A stretch of 64,000 bases of DNA from Dastarcus helophoroides (lineage: Eukaryota; Arthropoda; Insecta; Coleoptera; Bothrideridae). Each line of letters opens with the position of its first letter. The first letter of the stretch is position 1. The notes beneath the pieces are model-generated. The model was given only the letters and a program-made list of their open reading frames with translations, made no database searches and had not been told where the DNA came from. Made by a program: the position numbers and the translations under genes. Below are positions 10,640-21,235 of this stretch, piece by piece. Location: NCBI GenBank assembly GCA_028583605.1, contig CM053326.1:349912-413911 (forward strand), in the 5' to 3' direction.

Positions 10640-12735
10640 TGGCCCTATAAATGTGGATCGGTTTACTTTTATCTGATTGTGAGTTTTGCATTGCTTTGTA
10701 AAAACAAAATATTGGTCTGTGTTTGTCTTTGACTTGAAATCTTCCTGTGGGATTAGGAATTCTTTCCTCTTACTTCTTCGTCTCGCTGTTCTGTTAAAGA
10801 TCTTTTGTTCCTCTCGTTGTTTATGGTTTACTCTTTTTAGTTCTCTAGAGATTCACAACTTCCATGTCTGCCTCCCTGTTTTGTTGCAGATTTTACATAT
10901 CTGACTGTATTGTGCCATCCTCTTTGTTTCTGTGAACGTCACGCATGTGGATCGACCACTTACCCTTTCATCTCGTTCTGTTTAAGAACTCTGGTTCCTC
11001 TCGTTCTTCATTATGTGCTCTTTCTACCTCTCTAGAGAGTCATACTTTTCATGTTTGGCTTCCGTGTGTTGCAGATTTGCAGATTTTACATATCTGTCTG
11101 CATTGTGCCATCAATATTGTTTCTGTGAATGCCTTCTTTATTCATATGCATCGACTTGTTCCATCCACTTACCCTTTCGTCTCATTGTTCTGTTAAAGAA
11201 CTCTTGTTCTTCTCTTTGTTTAATGTTTGCTCTTTCTGCCTCTCTAGAGATTCAGACTTTCCATGTCTGCCTCCCTTGTGTTACAGATTTTACATATCTG
11301 CCTGTATTGTGCCACCCACTTTGTTTTTGTGACCGTCTTCTTCGGGCATATGGATCGACTTGTTCCATTCACTTACCTCTTCGTCTCGCTGTTCTGCTTA
11401 CATATCTGCCTGTATTGCGCCATCTACTTTGTTTCTGTGAACGTCTTCTTCACGCATATGGATCGACTTGTTCCATTCACTTACCCCTTCGTCTTGCTGT
11501 TCTGTTTAAGAACTCTTGTTTCTCTCGTTGTTCAATGTTTGCTCTTTCTGCCTCTCTAGAGATTCAGACTTTCCATGTCTGCCTCCCTTGTGTTACAGAT
11601 TTTACATATCTGCCTGTATTGTGCCACCCACTCTGTTTTTGTGACCGTCTTCTTCACGCATGTGGATCGATTTGTTCCATCCACTTATCCTTTAGTCTCG
11701 TTGTTCTGTTTAAGAACTCTTGTTCTTTTCATTCTTCATTGTTTGCTCTTTCTGTCTCCCTAGAGATTCAGACTTTCCATGTATGCCTCTCTTGTGTTAC
11801 AGACCTTATATATTGTGCTATCCACTTTGTTTCTGTGAAAGTCTTCTTCATGCATGTGGATCGACTTGTTCCATCCACTTACCCCTTCGTCTCGTTGTTC
11901 TGTTTAAGACCTTTTATTTCTCTCGTTGCTTATGGTTTGGTCTTTTTACCTCTCTAGAGATTTATAACTTCCATGTCAACCTCCCTCTTGTATTACAGAT
12001 TTTATACGTCTGCCTATATTGTGCCATCCACTTTGTTTCTGTGAACGACTTCTTCAGGCATATGGATCGACTTGTTCCATTTACTTACCTCTTCGTCTCG
12101 CTGTTCTGTTTACATATCTGCCTGTATTGTGCCATCTACTTTGTTTCTGTGAAACGCATATGGATCGACTTGTTCCATTCACTTACCCCTTCGTCTTGCT
12201 GTTCTGTTTAAGAACTCTTGCTTCTTTCGTTGTTCATTGTTTGCTATTTTTGCCTCTCTAGAGATTCAGACTTTCATGTATGCCTTCCTTGCGTTGCAGA
12301 TGCGTGTATTGTGCTATCCACTTTGTTTCTGTGAACGTCTTCTTCATGCATGTCGATCGATTTGCTCCATCCACTTACCACTTCGTCTCGCTGTTCTGTT
12401 TAAGAGTTCTCATTCCTCTCGTACCTCATTATGTGCTCTTTCTGCCTCTTTAGAGATTCAGTCTTTTCATGTCTGCCTCTCTTGTGTGGCAGATTTTACA
12501 TATCTGGCTGTATTGTGCCATCCGTTTACCCCTCCGTTTCGTCGTTCTACTTAAGAACACTTGTTCCTCTCGTTGTTTATAGTTTGCTCTGTTTGCCTCT
12601 CTAGGGGTTTAGACCTTCCATTTCTGCTTCTTTCGTCTTGCAGATTTTACATGTCTGCTTGTATTGTTCCATCCACTTTGTTTTTGTGAACGTCTTCTTA
12701 CCTTATGTGGATCGATTTGTTCTTTTTTCTTTCTT
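10640..12735 (+). repeat. Tandem array of ~204-bp units
   Basis: About ten copies of TCTCTAGAGATTCAGACTTT (or variants) recur at spacings near 187-213 bp, with two spacings near 300-310 bp caused by an extra ~105-bp partial unit starting TACATATCTGCCTGTATTG. Each unit also holds GGATCGACTTGTTCCATCCA and TCTGTTTAAGAACTC. The plus strand is pyrimidine-rich and nearly stop-free, and 204 is divisible by three, so frames stay open for up to 314 codons (11013-11957). I regard it as a satellite-like array, not as a gene. Confidence 0.85.
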
Positions 12736-12769
12736 TTTTTTCTTTTGTTTCCCCTACTAGTCACTTAAT

Positions 12770-13545
12770 GAAGTCCCTGGGGAAATCACACAAAAACCTG
12801 TGGTTAGTTGACAGCCTCTTGTCTACTTGCTTTTTTCGACGATCTTCAGTAGATCCTGCATTTTCCTGATGAAGCTATTCATTTGTTGATGCTTACGAGC
12901 TGCATTATCATATCACATAAGATAATGCTTGCGTCTGTCTTTCTGTTATCGCTTGTTTCTTTCTTGTTTTCGTTGCCTTTCTCTTTTACGGTCTTCACAT
13001 TTGCTTTGTTTGCTTAAGTAACTCCCTAGATTCTCTCTGCAGTAATAACTTTACTGCTTTTGGTTTACACTAATGTGGGAGAGTCGCGATAGCTTGCTGC
13101 GTAAGCCTGTGCTGCATTTCCCTGACTGTGTTTTCGCATGATCACAGTTCCTCGTTGGATGGCTTTGTTCGGATATAAGCTGTAGCATATTCGAACAAAG
13201 ACATGCCACAGCTTAGGTCTACGTGGCAATTCTTCTGCATGTGTCCAAACGCTTGGCAGTTGAAACACGATGTTTTTTCTTCTAGTGGGGGCCTCTACTC
13301 ATATGTCTGCAGCAGCAGTTCGTAGATCTTACTTCTCATCTGATTTTAATTGAACGAAGACGAGTGGCATGTCGCGTCCTTATTTTGTGCATCCAAGTAC
13401 CCTTAGTTAGGATGAATTCTTTTGTCTTCAAATCCATCTTTAGCTTCTTAAAAAGGTGGGAATTCCCCTCAGTACTAGCTTGAGGTTTCTTTCCTTTAAA
13501 GGAGTACGTGTGGTATGATTATCTTCTCCTTGTTAAGTAGGGGAA
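12770..13545 (-). pseudogene. Jockey-type ORF1 (gag-like) remnant
   Basis: Reading the minus strand gives, in order, RNLKLVLRGIPTFLRS (the LKLVLRGLP block before the zinc knuckles), MPLVFVQLKSDEK..KIYEL, and a CCHC knuckle CFNCQAFGHMQKNC (C-X2-C-X4-H-X4-C, codons at about 13272-13231). A second, broken knuckle starts KPSNEEL*SCEN. The C-terminal part reads MNSFIRKMQDLLKIVEKSK before a stop at about 12823. Such proteins bind the LINE RNA. Several frameshifts and stops make it dead. It may be ORF1 of LINE-A, but the two are not linked here. Confidence 0.7.
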
Positions 13546-13576
13546 ATGTGTACAAAATGACATAGTACATGCTAAT

Positions 13577-13796
13577 TTTGGGGAACGGAATTGTCCTTGG
13601 TTATTTTCGAAAATTAAAATACAAATGTTGTCCCTGAAACCAAGAAAGATTTAAAAACACAACAAAGGTTGCTCTAACGCGTTTCGAATCGCCAGTATCT
13701 CACTGAATATGATAGCTTGGTTATCGAAACGCAGTTAGAGCAACCTTTGTTGTATTTTTTAATCTTTCTTGGTTTCAGGGGTTAAGATTTGTATTT
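13577..13796. repeat. PAL repeat, near-complete
   Basis: Two inverted arms: CCTTGGTTATTTTCGAAAAT ... GCTCTAACGCGTTTCGA and its complement GGTTATCGAAACGCAGTTAG ... GGTTTCAGGGGTTAAGATT. The loop carries CAGTATCTCACTGAATATGA. GTACAAAA-GAC is found on both sides (about 13552 and 13803), possibly an old target duplication. Confidence 0.8.
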
Positions 13797-13859
13797 CAAC
13801 ATACGTACAAAACGACTCACTAACTCAAATTTGGTGGACTCTGACAACCTGACTTAAAC

Positions 13860-14316
13860 AGCTTTGAGTTGAAACACTGCCACCTAGCGACGCGGTTGCT
13901 CTCTAGGAAAGTTCCCAGAAGATAAGAATTCTAATGCACAGACCGATAGGTTTGAACCTTTATTAGATTCGAAGTTTGGACACCAAATACTGGTTTCGAT
14001 CTTGTTAGATCTCGTCAGTTTGGTATATCCAACTCGAATGCTAACACTTGTTATACCAAATTGACGAGATCTAACACGATCGAAACCGTATTTGTTTCCC
14101 AAACTTCGAATCTAATAAATGTTCAAACCAATAGGTTTGCACAGACCAATAGGTCTGTGCATTAGAATCCTTGTCTTCTGGGAACTTTCCTAGAGAGCAA
14201 CCGCTTCGCTAGGTGGCAGTGTTTCAACTGTTCGTAGTTCAGCTACCTATGATTCACTATACACGCCGCCTGGAGGGCTGCATGAATTTGTAGTCTAGGT
14301 TGCACTCTACTTGCAT
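13860..14316. repeat. DIM repeat, inverted dimer
   Basis: A minus-oriented DIM unit (13860-14050) faces a plus-oriented unit (14050-14316); the arms meet at the GATCTCGTCAGTTTGGTATA block and its complement around 14000-14075. Together they form a large imperfect palindrome. Confidence 0.8.
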
Positions 14317-14461
14317 TTAATGAACCTGTCAAAACATGAATACACTTTGATCATTTATGACGCTGTCAGTGCCTATAACAAGTTTTAGTACGCTACAAGT
14401 TTTTTTACTCTTGTGCCTATTTCTGTAGCATTTATTTTAGTTATCAAGAATTTATTGTTGC

Positions 14462-14655
14462 CCAAAATTGAAATACAGAACTCGTTCTCTGAAACCAAGA
14501 GATATTAAAAAACACAACAAACGTTGCTCTAACGCGTTTCGAGAGAGAGAGAGAGAGAGATACCAGTATCTCTCCGAAGATGACATCTTGGCTGACAAGT
14601 TCTGTATTTTAATTTTTGAAGATAATCAAGGGCTAGTCCGTTCCACCAAACTTAT
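14462..14655. repeat. PAL repeat with GA microsatellite in loop
   Basis: Both arms present. The loop region holds an expanded GAGAGA run at 14539-14560 followed by TACCAGTATCTCTC. Ends at GGGCTAGTCCGTTCCACC. Confidence 0.8.
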
Positions 14656-14696
14656 TGTTGCCTTTAAATGACTTTTTTTGTATCACTCTGAATGTG

Positions 14697-14790
14697 CTAG
14701 TTTGATTATCGAAACTCTTTAGAGCAACTGTTGTGTTTTTCAATCTTTTTTGGTTTCAGGGGACAAGATTTTTGTATCAGTTTTTCAAAT
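14697..14790 (+). repeat. PAL half-element
   Basis: Only the right arm is present, from TGATTATCGAAACTC through GGTTTCAGGGGACAAGATTT. Adjacent to a complete PAL copy. Confidence 0.7.
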
Positions 14791-15867
14791 AACTTCTTCT
14801 ATAAAAAAAATACTCTTCTTATTTATTTATGAATGTTCTTTTTACAAAACTTTGCATGCACCGAAAGACATACGTATGCAACTGGTAATGGGACATTCTT
14901 CCTGGATGCTTTTTAGTCTTTGATATGTCAGTATACACAGGGGGTGCAGAACTCTCCTTCTAGTATCCTTAAAACAATGCGCAGACAATTCATCTCAGGT
15001 TCCAGCAGTAAATATTCATCAAGAATTCTCTTTCAAATCAAGATCAGTTCATATAATGCTAATAAGGAATATCTATCGTCCTCAATAGGTACTCTGACTA
15101 TCACTATTGAAGGCTTCCAGTTCAAAAAGTATGTTCCATTGGTGGGCAAGGGAAAGGTAAACCGAAGACTGAGCAGAAGACCTCTTTGGTTTTATCTTCT
15201 CCTATTAATACGAGGAAAATTAAATCAAAAAATATGCCCAAACTTCCTCATTAAAGAGGAGACGAAACGTCACCACAAACTTATTTGGAGACGACAATGA
15301 AGAAAAAAATGTTCCAAGATGATGATGAGAAGTGTCTATGCATATATTGCAATGAGCTTTCACGATCCAAGCCTAGACAAGAGTCGTAGCATAATTTGTT
15401 CGCATTACCCTTATGCTTCTTGCGTTGATATTCCTAGTAGAACCAAGCCTTTCCTTTGTTTCGATGTCTTTGTATATACCTGTCGGTCGCTCTACTCCAG
15501 TTTGCTCGCTTGGCCCTGTTACAAAGGGGTCATAAATTTTATTTAAGGGCAGTAGCCAACAAATGCAATGGGAGTAACCAAGCAACATTCGAAGAGTGAA
15601 CAAGTAATAAACCGTGTTAGTAAACCAACCTCTCGTTTTATTTCATCTACCGCGAGTGTAGTGGTCCTTCGAACAAAAGCAAAAACAATCGAATTCAATA
15701 AACAATACAAACCCCGAATAGTGATAGGAAGCCCAGATTTCTGGCCCAATATTCGGAATATTCAATACACAACAATTCGGCCTTACACCCGAATTCAAAT
15801 AAAAAGAATTAAATCTTCAACATTTTTATTTATGAATTTTGTTAAGAATTGAATGGTTTTTGCGTGT
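14791..15867. other. Unassigned stretch with a 126-codon ORF
   Basis: A plus-strand ORF at 14920-15300 (126 codons, start MICQYTQGVQ) has no motif I recognise; it has a hydrophobic patch WFYLLLLI at about residues 87-94. Shorter ORFs on both strands follow. No family assignment; the ORF may be chance. Confidence 0.35.
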
Positions 15868-16130
15868 GTTGAAATACAAATCTTGTCCCCTCAAACCAAG
15901 AAAGATTAGTAAACACAACAATGGTTGCTTTAATGCGTTTCGATAGTAAAGCTATACGTGTCATTTTCTCCATGAGTAATATGAGAGAAAAAAAACTTTT
16001 TTCTCTCTGAAGATGTCGAAACGTGTTAGAGCAACCTTTGTTATGTTTTTTAATCTTTCTTGGTTTCAGGGGACAAGTTCTGTATTCCAATTTTTGAAGA
16101 TAACCAAGGACCAGCCCGTTCCATCAAACA
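15868..16130. repeat. PAL repeat, full right end
   Basis: Left arm starts at GAAATACAAATCTTGTCCCC; the right arm runs to the outer terminus GGACCAGCCCGTTCCATC. This copy retains the ~40 bp of outer right arm that is absent at 27200-27403. Confidence 0.8.
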
Positions 16131-16316
16131 CAACATATGGATAAAATGGATTTTGGTTGATCTCAATTAAACTAAGAATATATTTTTTTCTGTTACTGTT
16201 GTCCCATAAATGTTTGTTGGTTTCAACAAGTAAAGGACCAAGAATGATTGGTATACATTATGATATGTTGTAAGTTACCAGTTAGTAGTTATTACCCAAA
16301 AACAAAACCATATGTC

Positions 16317-16995
16317 TGGATCCTGGATTCGTTGTGGGTTGCCTAAAGTTTAGGCCAACACTTAGGCCACCCTTTCCGGGCCCATTGTGCTATCCCCAAT
16401 GATTGAGGTGTCCTTGGTCATTCATTCAGCCACCCAACCTTGTTGAGAAACTGAAGAACGTCCCTTGGATGCGTCTCTCTCAAACTGGCCACACTAGGCG
16501 CCAGAAGTCCGCCAGCGTGGATCCTCTAATTGATGCTAGTGCCGGACAGTGACACATCACGTGCTCGACACTCTCATCTTCTTCTAACATCCTCTGCAGC
16601 TCGGGTCGTTTATAATTCCCATTCTATGGAGGTGTTTGTTTAGTCGACAGTGACCTGTCCATATCCTTACAAGTTTCCTGAGATTATTCCTTGAGAGTTG
16701 TAGGCATAGTTTTGCCCTTTCCCTGCACGGCATTCTAATGAATGCGTGAGTTTGTCGGCATGTTGCTATTGATGCCCATAAGGTTTTGTGTTTACGATAA
16801 ATTTCTTCGTTAAGTAGGGTTCTTACGGTTGATCTTGCCAGGGGAAGCGTTGGTTCTGGTCCAACGAATTGTCCCTCCTGAATCCTTCCTCGCCAGTTTG
16901 TCAGCGCGTTCGTTTCCCTCTTTTCCAGAATGTCTTTTGATCCATATTAGATCAATTGCATTCTCTTGTGATAGACGTTCTGGAGCTAGGTGGCA
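16317..16995 (-). mobile_element. LINE-E 5'-truncated insertion, copy 1
   Basis: 679 bp flanked by the 13-bp direct repeat AAAACCATATGTC (16304-16316 and 16996-17008). The minus strand encodes the end of RNase H (IDLIWIKRHSGKEGNERADK, with the HSG..GNE.AD block) and a C-terminal Cys/His region with frameshifts. The 3' end at the low coordinate carries a short repeat of AATCCAG type. Orientation, truncation and 12-13-bp duplications at all three copies fit target-primed reverse transcription. Confidence 0.9.
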
Positions 16996-17039
16996 AAAAC
17001 CATATGTCATTGTGTACGTACTTCCCCTAACTTAATGAG

Positions 17040-17420
17040 AGTTAGGATCTTGTGAGCGAGCAGGATACATTTTTATTTCATCCTTGCTCACCCATGCCTT
17101 TGTATGTTCGCTCTTCTTGATCTTCGTGTTCTCCATAACGCTTCAATTTTTCTGTTTTCTCAAAATAATTGGAGGTACCATTTCCTTTTGAGTTTTCCCT
17201 ATTGACTTTAATTGGTCTTGTTTTAATAGTCGTTATTTTAAACTGTCCCACCTTGTTGGGTTTCTCTTTTTCTTTGCCTTGTTTTCCCATCGCTATACTC
17301 TCGGAGTTAGCGACGAAATCTTCCTCTTTTTCGCCCTCACTTGGTGGTGAGGTTGATTTTCCTTCTTCTCAGTGTCAACCAAGTTTTCTACATTTTGTGT
17401 AGCGCTCAAGTTGCATTTCC
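17040..17420 (-). pseudogene. LINE ORF1 N-terminal remnant (tentative)
   Basis: Minus-strand translation gives a charged low-complexity N-terminus (SPPSEGEKEEDFVANSES) and, in another frame at about 17170, VPPIILRKQKN followed by KAWVSKDEIKMYPARSQDPN. In Jockey-type ORF1 proteins a PPI.L...W block is followed by an EGI.IYP-like block, which this resembles. Broken by a stop and a frameshift. It could be the upstream part of the ORF1 whose knuckles lie at 13.0-13.5 kb, but an intervening inverted segment argues against simple colinearity. Confidence 0.5.
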
Positions 17421-18251
17421 TTGCCTCGATCCTCTTGCTAAAGCATCTCCTCAAATGCTTCTATTGACAAATTAAATCCTTAAACTTCGTATTTGAAGAG
17501 CTTGCTGCTCTTTGTTGGCACATCTTCAACTTTTTCTTCTTCATCGTCGTAACACAATTTGGAGAACAAAACCTCTCTGTTCTCGCAAGGAAACTTCCAA
17601 TACCATTTCGATCGTACTGCAGTGGCATGAAAAATTCTCAATTCTGGACGCACATCAATTAATGACAATATAAAGTACTGGAAGGATCGTTTTCATTAAA
17701 TGTTATAGATATAGTAAGAATGAAAAGTTGTTCTTGAGTTCCAGCTTAAAATTTACGTTAACCTAACTCCTCAATTGTCAGTTCAATACTTTTTGTCAGA
17801 TATATCGCTGAAAGCGAGGGCTGGTCCCCCCTCCCAGCAATCTTTGCCTGCCTGCTTATGTTATATTTTCTTGGGAAAATATTTTATTATTTAACCAGAT
17901 GGTTTCCTCATTTGATTCTTTGTTGTTATCATGGGTGTGCTTATGCAATTTCTGTTCTCTATTAATGTGGTAATGTAACATTTATTGAAAGTATAATGAT
18001 GGGTAACGACTTTTTTTAGGAAGTTTCGACTTTAAGGTTGCTTTTGTTTTAGTACCCTTATTTTGCAGATTTGTGTATGTATATTTTTTAATTTAATCCA
18101 TGTTTTCACCTTCACATTGCATGAGACTTTGATATGGTATATTTCCGCGAAATATGTAATGAGTTTTCAATGCTCCCAATTCTAATTAGATCAAAGGCAG
18201 AAGCACTTAAAATACACTTAAAACCTCCCATTAGCCCGCAAGCTATAATAA
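17421..18251. other. Unassigned stretch
   Basis: A 62-codon minus ORF (17480-17668) with an acidic stretch YDDEEEKVED is the only item of note; it may continue the ORF1-like region above. Otherwise T-rich without recognisable features. Confidence 0.35.
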
Positions 18252-18857
18252 CTAGATTAAAATAAGTTGGTGTTTACAAACGCAATTTAAGTCTTTGAAG
18301 TTTATTGACCCTAGTGCATGCGAATAAGCTGCATTTAAGTCCAGTAACGTCACCTCTTTGTTCTCTAGAACTGACTCATGTAAAAAAAAATCATCGAATT
18401 CGCGTATCAGTTTATCATTATAGAATCTGGCATCCTGTTTCCTCGAATTATGAATCACACACCGTCGAGCTAGTGGGCTGTTGTCACTTTGACGTTTCGT
18501 GTCATACCTTACCTTGAAGTCGCCATGCGATCCAAGGGTGGCCGAAGACGTCGTAGTCCTAGAAATGTTTACGATCAAACTCCTGGATTTTACAGCACAA
18601 TAACAACAATCAACTGTCGGTGTGCGAATCGGCGGCCGGTACAGGTTTGCCTGTGTGTCGCGATACAATGAGTCTGGCTGTGCGACGCGGGAACATTCTG
18701 CTCCGGCGTCGGGAGTAGAGGGAGTCGACCACGTGGGGAGAACCTGCGTTGGAGGGAATGTTGCTAGTCGCGGTCTCTTGGTTTGTTTTTCAATGAAATC
18801 TCGATTTCTTCTTCGCTCAGCGTCAGGATTGTTGTTATTATGATAATTAGACGGCAT
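18252..18857 (-). CDS. Orphan ORF, possible first exon of a host gene
   Basis: A 201-codon minus-strand ORF starting MPSNYHNNNNPDAERRRNRD. I do not recognise it. The first ~115 residues are polar, rich in Arg, Pro, Thr and Ser, with the pattern KQTKRPRLATFPPTQ that could serve as a basic nuclear-targeting patch (inference). The local base composition is clearly richer in G and C than the surroundings. At 18513/18512 the reading frame crosses CTTCAAG|GTAAGG, a consensus 5' splice donor, exactly after codon 115. If used, the coding exon would be 18857-18513 and the rest would be intron. No downstream exon could be identified. It may equally be chance or an unrecognised element. Confidence 0.3.
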   Translation of the reverse strand: MPSNYHNNNNPDAERRRNRDFIEKQTKRPRLATFPPTQVLPTWSTPSTPDAGAECSRVAQPDSLYRDTQANLYRPPIRTPTVDCCYCAVKSRSLIVNISRTTTSSATLGSHGDFKVRYDTKRQSDNSPLARRCVIHNSRKQDARFYNDKLIREFDDFFLHESVLENKEVTLLDLNAAYSHALGSINFKDLNCVCKHQLILI

Positions 18858-19279
18858 ATTTTGAGTTAGTCCTCTCCCGTCTCACTCGACCTTAAGGTCT
18901 CGATAAATTATGAGGTGCATTCTTTGTTTTCGATGTTCGACGAACTGTGCAACGTGGGAGGTGCATTTTGTTTGATACATTCAGCGGCGAGCTATTTGGA
19001 GAATGGACATTGACCCATTAAATTGTTCTGTTTTTTAAAGGGGTGCAATGTAGTATTCAATCTATGCTCAGGGACGGATTAAAATTGGTAGGGACTTCAT
19101 TTTCAAGCGTACTAATCTAAAAAGATTAGCAATGACGTCATCTGCATTGAGATTCAAATCGATTTGAAAATGCCAGTTCTGCTGGCGAAATACGTATCGC
19201 GTAATTATTTATTTAATTGCCGATGTGGTAAAGGGGTGAAACCTTCTTTGGATTTAATTACAAGCCACAGTGTTTAGTC
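18858..19279. other. Unassigned flank of the orphan ORF
   Basis: Holds the sequence upstream of the minus-strand ORF. No TATA or initiator placed convincingly. Nothing else recognised. Confidence 0.35.
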
Positions 19280-20640
19280 CAGTGCTTTAGCGTTTTCTTC
19301 TTCTCAAATTTTCATTTTATTCCAAAATTCGACTTCTTAAGTTTGAGTATTTAATATTTCGGAAAAAGACGACTTTTTTCTTTAATTTTTTTTTTTCAAA
19401 ATTTCGATTTTTTTTCAAGATTTCTCTTTTTTTTTCAAAATTGGTTTTTGGAAATTTAGATTTTTTCCATGAAATTCATTTATTTTTTCGTTATTTTGAT
19501 ATTTTTCTCAAAAAATATTTTTTGAAAATTTCTTTTTTTACGTCATTCGTTTTATTTTTCCCAAACTTGCATTTTATCTTAAAATTCGACTTTTAAAATT
19601 TGACTTTCTTTGGAAAATTTAACATTTTTTCTTAATATTCGACCCTCAAAATTTCGACCTTTTTTCTCGAAATTTAGTCTTTTTTTCAAAATTCCGCTAT
19701 TTCAGTTTTTTTTCTAAAAATTTAAATCTCTCACAATCTACATTTTCAGAAATGTTGACTGAACTCCTGAAGCTTTTAGAACTTTCAACTTTTTCCTCGA
19801 AATTCATAATCTTCTCAAAATTTTATTCTTTTCTCCTTAAATAAGTGTCTTTTCTAAAATTCGACTTTATCCTCAAAATTCTAGTTCATCTTTTCCTGAA
19901 ATCTCAACATTTTTTCTTAAAATAATAATTTTGAACAAAAAACCAAAAATTTTCATAAAAAAATGTAACAATTCAGAACGATTTAATAAAGTATTAAAAA
20001 TGTCATATTTTGACAAAAATGCAAGATTTTCCTAAAATTTAAAATAATTACAAAATCTCGAAATTAAAAAAAATATTTTTAAACAATAGAAATTCTTGAA
20101 AGAGCAGAATTACAAAAACAATTGAAAACTTTCAATGAGAAAGGTAGAAAAGCTTACAGAAACTATAAATTTTCAAATAAAGATAGAAATTTTCAAAAAC
20201 AAAATCAATGTTTGAAAATGTTAAATTTTGAAAGTCGCAATTTTGAAAGTCGCAGTTTTAACAAAGTCAACCTTTTGATGTCTCTATTTTCAAAAATAGA
20301 CGAGAGTTTCAAACACTTTGAAATACTCCAAGAAGTCTAAATTAAAAAAAAAATAAAACTTTCAAACTCGAAATTTAAAAAATAAAATTACAATTTTGAA
20401 AAAAGATCGAAATTTCCAAAGTAAATTCGTTATGAAATTTGTTAAAAAACTTTCGAATCGCAACTTAAATTTTTGGAAAAATGTCGAAATTTTAAGAGCC
20501 ACAAACTTAGAACAAAACGAAATTGAAAATTTATTAAAACACAATTTATTTTGAGAGAAAAAACCGAATTTCGAAAAAACCTTTAAATTTGGGCAGGCAC
20601 ATCTAGATATTTGTCAAAATTGGAAGCGAATTTGTTGAAA
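19280..20640. repeat. Degenerate AT-rich array
   Basis: The first ~650 bp are built from irregular ~18-25-bp phrases of the type TTTTTTCNCAAAATTTCGA; from about 19960 the polarity changes to A-rich phrases (AAATTTTGAAAGTCGCA). Short ORFs inside are by-products of composition. A stretch of about 500 bp is colinear with 56.5-57.06 kb (see findings), so the array is an old dispersed repeat and not random low complexity. Confidence 0.7.
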
Positions 20641-20941
20641 CTGGCTGCAGCTTTTTACAAAGTGGAAGCAAATTTGTTCACACTGAAAATAAATTTATTG
20701 AAATTAATAGCAAATTTGTTAAATCAGAATCCATTTAAATTAGAAGCAGATTTATTGATATTGAAAGCAAATTTGTTTTAACTAAAAGCAATTAGAAGCA
20801 AATTTGTTTGATAGAAAAGGAAAATTATTGAAATCAGAAGCAAATTTGTTAAAATTAACAGCATTATTATTTAAAGTTGCATATTTTGACACTTTTCATG
20901 CATATTTTAAGCATTTTGCGTGCATATTTGCATGCATATTT

Positions 20942-21235
20942 CGATGGTCCCAAGGGCAAGATCTTTGAGGAATACAGGACAGTCGGAGACAACAAATTCC
21001 TGTGCGGTCCAGCTTGATACAGTGAGGACTTCTGTCTACGGAGACTCTTCTTTCTATAGAATTTCCAAGCTGTGGAACTCGTTACTGAAAGGAATTTTCC
21101 CCAAAAATTACAATCTATCCTTGTTTAAGAAGGCGGTTCATCGCCATCTATCATTGTTTTCGTATCTTACTCGCAGTGCGTTGAAAGAATAAGGCTGCCC
21201 TTTGCGAGTGGATTAAACTTAAAAAGAAAAGCTTT
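20942..21235 (+). pseudogene. LINE-B RT C-terminus, copy 3
   Basis: In one frame: MVPRARSLRNTGQSETTNSC, then VRTSVYGDSSFYRISKLWNS, LLKGIFPKNYNLSLFKKAVH and RHLSLFSYLTRSALKE with a stop at 21190. This is the C-terminal block of LINE-B with WNS-L and FP.NYNLSLFKK.VHRHL. The 3' UTR ends GCGAGTGGATTAAACTTA. The upstream sequence is not LINE, so the copy is 5'-truncated. Confidence 0.85.

Noticed and set aside
11013..11957. 314-codon open frame as a repetitive protein gene
   Set aside because: It coincides with the tandem array, other frames of the same array are also open, and there is no start context, signal or domain. The length is explained by stop-poor units with lengths divisible by three.
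14920..15300. 126-codon ORF as a host gene
   Set aside because: No recognisable domain, no splice or promoter context, and flanked by PAL copies; recorded as unassigned only.
13540..17036. One continuous ORF1 split by insertions from 17.4 down to 12.8 kb
   Set aside because: A ~32-bp segment at 13543-13575 matches the complement of 17003-17036, so the two parts are not simply colinear; they are annotated separately.
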